DNA of 64,000 nucleotides from the NCBI GenBank assembly GCA_013407085.1, contig JACCGJ010000229.1, positions 1 through 64,000 of the forward strand. The letters run 5' to 3'. Below are positions 11,141 through 23,384 of the stretch, piece after piece (position 1 is the stretch's first letter; each line of letters begins with the position of its first letter). The translations under genes were made by a program, and so were the position numbers. Below the pieces are notes generated by a model. It was not told the origin of the DNA. It saw only the letters and a list, made by a program, of their open reading frames with translations, and did no database searches. Source of the stretch: Atriophallophorus winterbourni. Lineage: Eukaryota > Platyhelminthes > Trematoda > Plagiorchiida > Microphallidae.

Positions 11141-12490
11141 GTAAGTAAATGCTAAAGTTCTGTTTGTTTATTACACAACTCTTCTTTAGCTGGCCTCTCA
11201 CCGTACTAGTGAAGAAAAATGTATCCTTATCTTTCCAGCATCATTCATGACGAGGTGATTCTTAAATACAACCCGGAAAATCCCTTGGTATCGCGATCGT
11301 CGAGGATATCCAAATCACAATAAGAATAAACGCTTTGACAGTGGTGGTTGCTTCTTTGCAGCTTTTCACTGAAAGAAATCCTGGTCGCTCGATTGACTCG
11401 TTTGCCACTCACTGTCCTGTGCAACTGAACTGAACTGAACTGTTTTGTTATTTCGAATCGTTTCCTTTGCATTTTTCAAGGTGAGGTTTTAAGGCGCTTA
11501 ATTTACATCATATTCACTTGATTTTTTAACATTGAGTATTTGTTCCTCATTCTATCTAATCTATTTATTTTTCGCTTATTGTCTCTACATCAACATAATT
11601 TATTTGTGAATATTCTAATTTTTTCGAATGAAACTGCAGAATGTTTCAGAATAAGATGTTTTACTCTATGGCTTGAATAAAATGATGTACAAATATTTTT
11701 ATGCTAATCTAGTATCTCACATTAATTCCTTGTAATTTCCGTTTTGGTGAGCGATATGCGTGCATGCCCAGGAATTATATGGCCTGTTCTACATGTTTTG
11801 TATATTAATATTTTCGTCCTAACTAGATGCTCAGTTTTTATTTTGGAAAAATTCTTGTGTTTAAAAGTTAATATAATAAAACTATTTCTCATGTTTGTTC
11901 ATGAAACGCACAAGCATGATATTAATTTATAAAATTGTTTGAAAACATTTTCACGATTATCGTCTTTAATTTTCAATCGTTATTTAAGTATTTACGTTTC
12001 CGGTTCATCTGGCTTATTAATTGCTCAAATTTTTATCCTAATGTGTAAGCCATTGACTACCCCGCTACAATTTACTAACGTTTGCTTTTGTGACTTGCGC
12101 AATTAGTTTAAAGAGAAAAAAGACAACTTTATCCAAAAATACTTGAAATCTCGGCCTATGACCACTATTAAAAGACCACAACGAATTTTGTACAAATTAC
12201 TTATCAAGTACATGACTATTTGATAACTTTTTCATGTTAGTCATCATTTAAGACTTACGTCACCAGCTTTAATAATCTCATGAAACCGTATTCTGCTGAC
12301 GAATACACCACGTATATATTTTTGTCCTGTTCTATTGAATCTCTGTCGTGCATCGTATTTTTATGCTCAACAGAAACAATTTGCATCGATGCTCCAATTT
12401 TATGCAATTTTGGCTCTATTATGTTAACATAGTAATGCTGAAGTGAAGGTTTCACGATCAACATACATTTACAATGGTTAGTCTCCTACG
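11141..12490. other. AT-rich intergenic sequence
   Basis: No recognisable gene. A tiny run of AACTG repeats lies near 11424-11442. The ORFs here are short and without motifs. Confidence 0.4.
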
Positions 12491-12815
12491 CTGCTGGCAC
12501 ATGCAAATGGCTATCGAGTGGAATAACGTCATCTAGACAACTCATCATCATCATCATAAACCGCATTACACCAGCAGCATGTGTCGAATGCTTATCTGCC
12601 ATACAACCCTTAAAAAGCAAAATCCTAAAATCTAGCGAATTGTTGGACTTAAATAGATTCCATAGAAAACTAGGTACGAACAACCTGGATGAGGTGCCTA
12701 CACCTCGAATGAAACATGCATTCAATCAAGTTTCATGAACGAGTACAGCTACATCAGCACGACAGCTTCCTTTCGGCTTTTACTGATATGCATCATTGCA
12801 AGCTTTCATCGTGAC
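12491..12815 (-). repeat. RTE-like LINE 3' end
   Basis: The - strand shares a long 3' UTR with the copies at 15890, 27830 and 36215. The common blocks include GAGGTGTAGGCACCTC (seen here as its complement near 12693) and the segment for TGCATGTTTCATTCGAGG. It ends in a short ATG/ATC-type tail near 12541-12558. Only the 3' end is kept, as in usual 5' truncation. Confidence 0.68.
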
Positions 12816-12848
12816 GATGATGTCATTGGAGATATTATAGACCACCTG

Positions 12849-13076
12849 CACGGATGTGCAATCGTACAGTACTTCTGTGCTGTTCGGCTAACACCGTGCT
12901 AAATTGATTGGCCAATGGTGGTGAGCTGCATGCTGAAAGAGGCTGGGGTCTCACTACCATTTCTCTTTTCTTTCTCATATCTGTCTAGGCATGGGCAACC
13001 TGACAGTATCATAGCCCACGTGCAGTCTCTGACTGTACGGCACTTTGCCTGGATCACGCTTGTGATTACATACATA
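12849..13076 (+). repeat. SINE-like repeat (family A), full length
   Basis: A near-complete member of the ~225 bp family. Its head is GCACGGATGTGCAATCG, the middle has CTAAATTGATTGGCCA and GGTCTCACTACCATTTC, and the end is TGCCTGGATCA followed by a CATAC tail. The simple-repeat tail suggests retroposition. I cannot find convincing Pol III A and B boxes. Confidence 0.78.
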
Positions 13077-14595
13077 CTTGCATATCCAAGAATGGCAACT
13101 TATTCCGTTTGCTGAGATAATTCAAGCGACCTACAGTTTTAAGTGCTAGGTTGTAAAGTAATATAGTGTCGTTTGATAAATCAACGCATTGTAGCAGAAC
13201 CATTATTTTGGATAGCATAAAAAGCGTTCCTTTTGCTTGCAAGGTTTCAAATGGCTTGTTTAGCTTAGACTCTGCATGTATACTCCATACGAAAAGTGGC
13301 ATAATTTAACTGAATAACCTTACCACATGAGAGTATGGTAATCCTATAGTGCTTTCGCCGCATAATTCTAGAAAAGCATCGAGTAAAATTACAAAGAAAA
13401 AGATTAATTAGGCATACTTATCGAAGGCAAATTAAGAGTCAAGATTGTGAAGTCACAATAGTTTTACCACTGCTTCAATTAATCTTAATATTTAAGCAAG
13501 CTGATTGTACTACAGCTAACTTGCACCATATTTTTATTGTGCAATATTTAACATTATGTCGGCGCATGTATTTTGTGAAGGTGTGGCACTTTTACTGCCT
13601 ACAGGCCTTCAAATGTTTTCATATATAACTCGTTATGATTTATTGTCCTCATCAAATAATTATTTAGCATTTTCTCAGCTTCGTGCCAGCAGTTCTATTC
13701 ACAGAATTTCGAAAAATTTACCAATTGGAACATATATTTTTTGATTAAATGTAGAGCTTCAGTGTTTTACTCTGATGTATTATATACATTATAAAGTGGG
13801 GCGTTTATTTGGGGCGTTGTATCTAATTAGAGTCGGTATATGTATGGTGTGCCTTTGTTGTGGATAAGGTGAATTGATTTATAGTTAGTTTGTTGCAGTT
13901 CTTTTTCGGAGATTTGTTCTAGAATAGCCTCATTTATTTCTGTCACATCATCGCTTCGATCCGAATATGCTGCAATCTCATTGCCGTTTTGGCCTGCCGT
14001 ACCTTTTTTAGGTCTGGGCACGCTGACGATGCCTCCACCACATGCATTTGATCGTATCCCTTTCATGGCTCGAAGTTTGCCGTTTCATACATGAACACAT
14101 CCTTCTATCTCGTAAGTAAATGCAAAATAGCTGAAGTGATGCGCTCAAATAAACCTCTGCTGCAAATTAAGTATTAGACTGGCGAATTTCCAAACTCTGG
14201 ACACAAGTTCTGTAGACGGAAGCGACTTAAAGCTGTCTCGATTTTGTATAAGTGAAAGTGATGTCTACGCAAACCTTTAATTCGTTGTGTGACTGGTTAT
14301 GCAGTTTATTGCTTTTAACCCACACAAGTGTTACCATGCCCCGTTAATTGTTACCTGTAGTATGAATTTTTCTTCGTGTCTATCATAAACATCTTGATTT
14401 CGTTGCTTTTTCTACCATAGATTTTAACTTTTTATCTGATATAGGATTTTAATTAAGTCTTTCGTTTTTTCCATTTTATAAATTCACTATTCTTTATTTT
14501 GCTATAGCTTCTTTACACCTGTTATATCGATGAACTGGTTATCGCGTCTTGATTGAATGCTAAACCCCCCATTCACCGAATAATCATCCTTAAAT
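13077..14595. other. upstream region of the cyclin-Y gene
   Basis: This probably includes the CCNY promoter and 5' UTR, but no core promoter element is convincing. A - strand frame of 79 codons (13827-14066) with no known motif lies here. An in-frame TAA at 14581-14583 precedes the CCNY ATG. Confidence 0.4.
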
Positions 14596-15001
14596 ATGGG
14601 AAATTGGTGCTCTTCGTGCTGTCGAAAATCTCCTAGGACTTTAAGCGATGAAGATATTTACAACCATGGCTCTGCAGTCAACTGTGCAACAAATGGATCA
14701 AAGATATCTCGGCAGCAGCCCTCAGCCTACACGAAAGATCCTGGCTATACTCAATTTATGAGCGCCGTTCCACCTAATATTAATGGAGACACACGCAATC
14801 ATCGAATCATTAACCTTCCTGCTGCCAACGCACCCTATGATGACAATCGTTCATCTCGGCATAATAAACTTTCGACGAATGGCTCGAAGTCTACAGGCGA
14901 TTATATCGTATCCCCGGAACCATTGAGTTACCTGCTTTCCACAATGGGAAACCCACCGACCAGTGCTAATTTACAGCATATTTCTGAACGCGAACCGGAC
15001 G
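14596..15001 (+). CDS. CCNY: CCNY exon 1 (residues 1-135 plus 1 nt)
   Basis: It starts MGNWCSSCC, the lipid-anchor signal, then has a long Ser/Asn-rich linker and ends in [10 protein letters not shown], a block conserved in cyclin-Y. Donor: G|gtaagt at 15002. The open frame runs on into the intron to a TAA at 15109-15111; the donor site and family match show that this extension is not coding. Confidence 0.94.
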
Positions 15002-17839
15002 GTAAGTTTGTTTCTTTCCTTTTCTGTATGGAAATTTCGTTCATTTATTTCCATTATGTTCCCTATTTTTTCACTCGAATTCATCCGACATTGTTAACTT
15101 ATCAGCCATAATGCATCCCCAAATGATTTGAACTGCATTTACTCTAGATCTCGAAGAAGACCCTTCCCTCAACCCGACCAAAGAAACCCTTTTCATGCAA
15201 TGCTCCGTTCGGGACGCAGAAGCCAGTAAGTTGTTTTCAATGAATGCTTTTTATTGGCTTAAGTACTGTTTGCGTTTTTATTAATTCGATGCACTTCTCA
15301 TATATTCGTAAATAATAAACCATAGCTGTTAAACCTTTTATATATATATATATATATATATAGCATTGCAAGTAACCTATTCTTGATTCGATTAAAGCTA
15401 TTTTCTTAATTTTCTTGTTCAGTATATGCTAGCCGGTTTATACGGAATTACCTTTACTTTATATCTGTAGTTATGGCCAGTCCACATAAGTAATTGCTAT
15501 GTGCTATTTGGTAATGCAAAAATACTAAAGCGTCCAACATATTGGTACAGAATCAGTGGAAATTTCTCGTTTACAGCTGCATTCGCATGCATTACATCGG
15601 TTTAACAGTGCCGTTTGTTAACATTTGCATATCCTGTTTATTTGCCTTAAATAATGTTCTTCGTACCTGATTCCAAGAAATTAGAACAAACAAGAACATT
15701 ATCCAGCGGCTTGATTTCGGCTTGCTTAAAGCTAGTCATAACTAATGGTTTATAGTAGTTTGCTTCAATTTATCAGATTTTTATTTGCATCCCTTAGACA
15801 ACATTTAAGTTACATTTAGAATTAATTCAAAAGTCGGTAAAGCTAGTCTCCCCGGCTTATGTCCCCGCGATCCGATATCACAGTTGCTAGTTATGGTTGA
15901 TGATATATCTCTAAACCGTGATCAGCGCCTCATCATCAGAGACAGCATTGCACCGGTAGCATGTTCAACTGCCCCACAACCATGAAAAAGTAAAATACTA
16001 AAAGATTGGTAAGGGTGGGACTTAAATAACTATGGATTCTGTCGAAGATTAAGCACAAACAAACTGGGATGAGGTGCCTACACCTCGAATGAAACATGCA
16101 TTCAATTACGTTTCGTGAACGAGTAGAGCTATATCAGCACAACAGTTTCCTTGCGGCTTTCACTGTCATGCATCATAACAAGCTTTCCTCCTCACTCTAC
16201 TTGACAAAATACAAGGTTGAGCAAACAATCCTAGAAGGTGCTCAATGCAAGACCGCCATTGAACACGGTTTCGGGACATATCCTAAAGCGTACCTAACGA
16301 TTGCGCTGTCTGATTGCGGGGACCCAGCTTGGCAGACGTGCTGCGCCGACTTCGGAAAGGTCACTTGTAAGGGTTTTTAGCTACGTATGCCACGTGTCGG
16401 TTTGGCCACCACGAGCTTTACGCCAATCGGGAGGTGGAGTCGCAAAAAGAATCCGTTTCGGAAGTCGGTTGTCTGGTATCCATTAAACGTGGTCCAACCA
16501 GCGTAACCAATGCAGGAGAGGATCGAACTCTCGACCCCTCGTTTACGAGACCAGTGCTCTAAGCTAAGAGGGCTGTCTTGCAGTAAACATCTTGGAGGTG
16601 TAGTCACCTTATCCCGTTTTGTTTGTGCTTACCCTTTTATAGATTCCTCATCTTTTCAAGTCCCACCATTCCCAATATATACATATTTAGTTTATCATGT
16701 TTCTATGACAGTCAAGCGTTTGATACTTGGTCTCCATGTACCGCACTTCATTGTGATGATGATGAGCGATTACTCGGATAGTGTGACTCAACTCTCCTGA
16801 CCTAAGAGCTTGTGATTGTGCTGCACATCGCCTTATCCAGGTTGATGATTTTATGCATACATCGGCTTTAAACAGCTGTCCTCAACCATACGGCGGAATT
16901 GCTGTATGTATGAAATCACAAGCCTGATCTAGGCAAAGTGCAGCACAGTTATAGACTGCACCTGGGTTAAGCTACTGTTAGGTTGCCCAGACCTACACAA
17001 ATATGGGAAAGGAAAATAACAATGGCAGTGAGGCTCACTACCGGGGGCAAATCAATTTAGCACGAAATTAGCTGTATAGCACCCAAATGCAGCTCGATTG
17101 CACATCCTTGCACCTAGTTACCTAGTAAATTGCGCTATTTTGCAAATGTGCAGATAACGCTGTGCTGAATTAATTTACATTCGGTTGCCTGTGGGTACAC
17201 GCCCTAGTCTCAGTACCTTTATATATTTCCTGTCTATCTCTAACCTCATGCAACGTGACGGCATCTCAGCTCTCCTGAAAGCCCCAGCTTCGTAGAACAT
17301 TAATTAGCTCCAGCCTCGTGATTTCCTACGTAACCACCGGAGCTAGACCAAGCAACATACGAGTGCACTCACTGCCGTTAGTCTTACTTTTCCGCTAATT
17401 TTCGTAAACAGCTTACATTCGGGGTTTGCTAAACAGCTGACCATGAACGAGAGATCTATATTCTCTGTGATTTTTTTGATGTTTCTCAACCCTACCGGCT
17501 ATCGAGTTACCGTACAAGTCACTAACTACTTAATGTCCACTGGTCAACATTTTGGCTTCCATTCGCATGGTTCTCCGCCTTGATTCTTTCCGTTTCGCTA
17601 TAGTTAGTCTTTTCAATTTCTGTCGCTCTTTCATTTTCGTTATACCACTCGCTTGAATACCATTTTCGTTCCAAACTCCCGGTCTTTGTCTTGCTTTTCT
17701 GTATTATTGTTTTTCAATTTATTATTTCTTTATGCTGTAACATTTGCTTGTTTTCAGATATCCGAAAGCGCCGTAGTATGTATGAAAGAAATGTAAGTCT
17801 TCATTTGTTCTGATTTATCCGTATAGATCTAATCTTGTA

Positions 17840-17884
<45 letters not shown>

Positions 17885-20800
17885 TATATATCATGAGGCC
17901 TTCTTGAATGCTCCACCGTTATTGAACTAGATGAGTAGTTTTGCGTAAACTGGTATGGTATGGTATGAAAGCACAAGCCTGATCCAGGCAAAGTGCCGCA
18001 CAGTCAGAGACTGCACGTGGGCTAAGTTACTGTCAGGTTTCCCAGGCCTAGACAGATATGAGGAAGAAAAAAGAACAGGAAATGGTAGTGAGACTCCAGG
18101 CTGTTTCAACATGCAGCTCTGGCCAATCAATTTAGCACGGTGTTAGCCGCACAGCACGATGTACTGAACGATTTCACATCCGTGCCTGATTGCACATCCG
18201 TAAACTGGTAGTTCACACCATGCGCGCACGTTTTTGGCATTGCCTTGATTACCTGGTAGCACCCTGTTACATTGGTCACTATCTATCCAATGAACTGTTT
18301 GTAGCCTCTGTCGCTTTCCTGAATTGCGTTTCGCTATCTGATCACGTGGCCTATTAGGCGTTATTTAATTCAAGCATCGTTCGATTTATTAGACTCAATT
18401 TTAGTTTTTTTCAATCATTGTATCTCTAGTCAACGTTTCCAGTTCAACATTGAATCACTTAGTTTTATGTGTTTCGTACTTGTTTATCGCGTTTCAATGA
18501 TCGACACATCTCTTTCGTCGAAGGCCAGTGATATTTTTTTTAATACTTTGGGTCACTTCTCTGATCGCGTCTACTAATTACCGCAGCGATAATTGACCCG
18601 AGTTGAGCAGATTAATTAATTGATCTGTGTGTTTTGTACGAGTTGTTTTTACCGTCTTCATTTCAATCAAGTAATTCTTTCCGGTTCAATACAAATGACG
18701 CTGATGATCTGAGGTCGATAGCTAGTGAATTTCGCCAAACTTTAAGTATAGAATTATATTTATCGCCGATGACATTTCAACGACTCCTTATACGTAGAAA
18801 TTCGTTCCCGTGAATAAAGAGCGGCAGTCATTGCTAGCTAAAATTAGTCTTCAGCGCTACGTGCCCAACGGATGTGCAACCGTACAGTACTTATGTGCTG
18901 TGCGGCTAACACCGCGCTAAATTAATTGGCCATCGGTGGTGAGCCGCATGCTGAAACAGGCTGGAGTCTCACTACCATTTCTGTTTCTATTTTCCGCCTC
19001 ATATCTGTCTAGACCTGGGCAACCTGACAGTATCTTAGCCCATGTGCAGTCTCTGACTGTACGGCACTTTGCCTAGATCAGGCTTGTGCTTTCATACTGA
19101 CATACCCAACGATGGTCTGTTCGTCCTTTCATATTGAGTGCTCCGAAATTGAACGATTGTGCCATTTTACCCGTATTTGACCCAACCACCTTGCCATGTT
19201 GATTGCTACCGAAGGGCGACTGTTATGTATGTATGAAATCACAAACCTCGACCCAGTCAATTTGCCGCACTGTCTGAGACGGCCTGTGGGATAAGAAACT
19301 ATCCGATTTTCCAGGCCTAAGCAGATCTAAGTGAAAATTAGAGAATGGCAATCAGCGAGTGAGTGCAACCGAACAGTCGCTATATCCTCTAGGACAGTAA
19401 TGCGGTAATAGTTCTTAAACATCGGTTCTTTAGAAATAAACGCCGATCTATGTAGGCTAGGCGTCACTACTCGGATACATGATTGCTTGCTTGCTTGCTT
19501 TAGTTTCAATTCAATACCATACCGGTTTTATCGTCATACCTACTTGAATATTGTCTAACGAAGTGCACTAGTCTGTATAGCCTCTTGCCGATTTGAATTC
19601 TATTAATAAGTGCTCCCTATATATGTAGAAATTTACATGCTAGGCAACGTGCCGCATATTGTTAGATACTGTACTACACTATCAATACTATCGGGTTTAC
19701 AATATCCCGACCAAACTGAGGAAGAATTAATGAGAACGAGACTTGAGCGTGTTATCGCATGCAACTCTGGTGGCAAATTAATGCAGAGGTGTTCCTCGCG
19801 AGGTACTGAATCACTACAAAGGCTCTTCAGGCACTACACTTTTCTTTTTTTCACTGTTCTCTACTGGTTTTGTACATTTCATTGTTTCTGTTGAATGGCG
19901 CCATTAATGTATCAGATGTACAAGCACTATCATCGTTATTTATGCTATGAAGATCAATACATAACCATCAGATTGTTTTAGCGCCTAACGCCATATGAGT
20001 AATGTTTTCTACCTGCTAGCATTCTGCGTCACATCTCCATTCTCAAAACGTTCCTCCGGCTTGTCAGGTCATCCTAGGTCCAGCTTGTATTAATTCGGTT
20101 TAGGAACCGTAGAGCTTATTATTCCTTGGGCAATATTCTTAGAAAAGAAACTATATTCAATCATGTGAACACATGATATACCCGTGTGTGCACTGAAATG
20201 TATATGTTGATCTAACCTAACCATCTTTAGCCGCTGGCACCCCAGCAAACCTACACAGGTGCCAATCTAATAAGATAATGGGAAATGCTTAAATGACAAA
20301 AATCGACCGTTTGATAAGTCATACTTACGGTGCCATGATTTCAGGAAGGAGGTTAATGCTCAGCATTGACCCCATTTCATGCGTAAATTTAAATAGCTTT
20401 GGACGCGTAGTGCAATGCGTGAGCTACTTGTTGGAAGAGAGCAATTGCTGCTCTTGTTTGCTAAGTGAACAGATAAATAGACAAATCGTGCGGGCCGACC
20501 TGTTGTCGAATCAGGCCATGAAAATTGGAACGGAGGCAGGTACTTTGGAATCAGTCTGTATATTCATACAATGTGACTGGAATAGGAAGTCATGTATGTA
20601 CACTCATAATCGAAGTTGACCAGCACTCACAGTCCGCTCTGGTTCTCAACACGCGATAACGGCCTCCTATCATCAGGCCATAAGCATGTGGAACTGTCAT
20701 ACACACTCGGGGTTTTGTACGGATGAAGAAGCTGCTGAAGGAAACATTTTCTAGAGTGTAAGACATCAAATGAACTTGCTGCCTGCTAAAACAGACTGGA

Positions 20801-22089
20801 GTCTCACTACCATTTCCTGTTCTGTTTTTTCCTCATATCTGTCTAGGCCTGGGCAACCTGACAGTATCATAGCCCACGTGCAGTCTCTGACTGTGCGGCA
20901 CTTTGCCTGGATCAGGCTTGTGCTTTCATACCATACCATATACAGTAAACTGCTGCTTTATTTCCTCATTTGTCATTCCCAACCGTAGAATTATACTCGG
21001 CGAGCATTTGATTCATCTGCCTTCTACCAAATGTCACATGATTGATCTCGTTCAAACTTGACAAGTTGTCAGACATTTCCATTCTAGAATCCCGTAGCAT
21101 TTTGTCTTGCTTTTTGTGAGTACCACGATTCGCTCATGATTAATGGAGAAACGTATCTGCGAACTACCGCTGTCATGTTTCCCTCGTGTAAATTTCAAAT
21201 GGTGCAACAATGTACATGAAATTAGTCATGTAGGGTTGACTTAAATGGGTCTAGAGATTGCGGGTAAACTGGTATTGGAATGTTAACCACACCGAGTTAT
21301 AGCTTACATGATATTACTGGTCCCTGATTCGGTACTATTGGTGCAGATTGTGACTCATATAACAGCTACTTATATGATCGTCTGTCTTCGCACGGGCAAC
21401 CTGACAGTATCTCAGCCCACGCACAGTCTATGACGGCCGAACTTATACTTTTTCTTGCTTGTGACTTCGTAGATTTATCCGCGCACCGATGTGCGCACTT
21501 CTATGCTGTACAGATAACACCGTGCTAAATGGATTTGCCATCGGTAGTGAGCATCATGCGAATACACGCTGGAGTCTCACTACCATTGCTATATTCATTT
21601 CCCATATCTGTCTAGGCCTAGGCAACCTGATAGTATCTTAGCCCACGTGCAGTCTGTAACTGTGTGGCACTTTGCCTGGATCAGGCTTGTGCTTACATAG
21701 GATACCATACACCATCGTGTTGGTTTCAGATTCACACCAATCCTGTCATCCTTGTTGTTCGCCTCACGTGTTCTTCTTTGTTCATACGTGCGTGATAATC
21801 ACTAATCCCGCGGGTGTTCGATTTCAGCTCGCCTACAGTCGTCACAAATCCGTGTACATGTATCGTTCGTGTTCGTGTTCAACCATCCGTCTGGACGATT
21901 CCACCGTCACCCGTCCAGAACCGCGATCCACCGTGCGTGCCCTGGCGTACGCGGTTTATTTGCAAATCAAAAATCGTGACCGCTACCTTTCTAATTCGCA
22001 CGTACCCGAAATTTTTGACGAACGAATTCACCCAGTGCAGGTTAGTCCATATTGATAGCAATGTTGTGTGACGAAATGGTTCGTAGTGG

Positions 22090-22138
<49 letters not shown>

Positions 22139-23100
22139 TGATTGATTGATAGATAGATTGATGATAGATAATTCAAAGTAATTCAAGGTTTTAATGGTGC
22201 AACAGGCAAATACTTTACAGTAACCATAGGTTAAACATATGGGGAATGCATATAAACAACAAAAGATGTTTTGTCAATACGGAAAGTCAGCTTATGTGTT
22301 GAGGTGTGAGGTTGGATTTGGTCAACATGTGATTGTCAAGTTCATGCTTGATGCGTAAATGATATGTGGGGGCAGGGAGTTCCATATAAAACAAACTCTG
22401 ACAGCAAAGAAAAACCTTCGACAATTTGATTTAGAGTGTGGAATAATTAACTTGTAACCCTGCGATCTGCTACCACGTGCTTCTTGCCGATGAAACTGGT
22501 GTTCAAGTGGGTGATCCACTGTATGCATAATGTTGAACAACAGGATCAAGTCACCCCTGACACGATGGTAAGAAAAGTCAAACCTGTTCAGAGTTGAAAT
22601 CCTCTCCTCTTATGACCTGCTGTATAGTCCGATCACCAGTTTTGTGGCGCGGTGGTATACGCGTTGCAGCAAGGTCATATCCTTTTGTAACCATGGGGAC
22701 CATGCTTGAACAGCATACTTCATTGTTGGCCGGATCTAGGTGTTAATTATCCATTGGAGTACCTGCTTTGTGAAACTACCGAAGATACTTTTGAGCAGTG
22801 CTAAGCTTTGGCAGGACTTTTTGTATACCACGAAACACTGCCATGAAGACTACAAGTTACTGCTAATCCACACACTCAGGTCGTTTTCTTCTGTAACCGA
22901 TGAAAGTTGCTGGGATCCCAGAGAGTATGTGAATTCGAAGGATTTACCGATGTTTAACATTTTACATGTATGGATGTTGAATAGTAGGCAGTTTCGTAGG
23001 GACCTCGTATGAAATGCTTCGAGATCTTTTTGTAGAATTTCGCTAGTCCAAACTTTGATGTCATTAATATGCCACCCACTCCGATCTTCGTTAGATAGAC

Positions 23101-23161
<61 letters not shown>

Positions 23162-23309
23162 TAGACAGATAATTGGTAGGTAGGTAGGTAGGTAGATAGA
23201 TACATATAGACAGATAGATAGGTAGGTTGGTAGATATAGATAAATAGATAGGTAGATAGATATGGACAGATAGACATATAATTGGTAGATAGAGAGATAG
23301 GTAGGTAGG

Positions 23310-23384
<75 letters not shown>

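Noticed and set aside
13827..14066. 79-codon - strand open frame upstream of CCNY
   Set aside because: Polar and possibly coding-like, but no homology I can recognise and no splice or start context; left as unassigned.
14596..15111. The 171-codon open frame read as a complete small protein
   Set aside because: The last ~36 codons are intronic; a strong GTAAGT donor at 15002 and the continuation in exon 2 match cyclin-Y.
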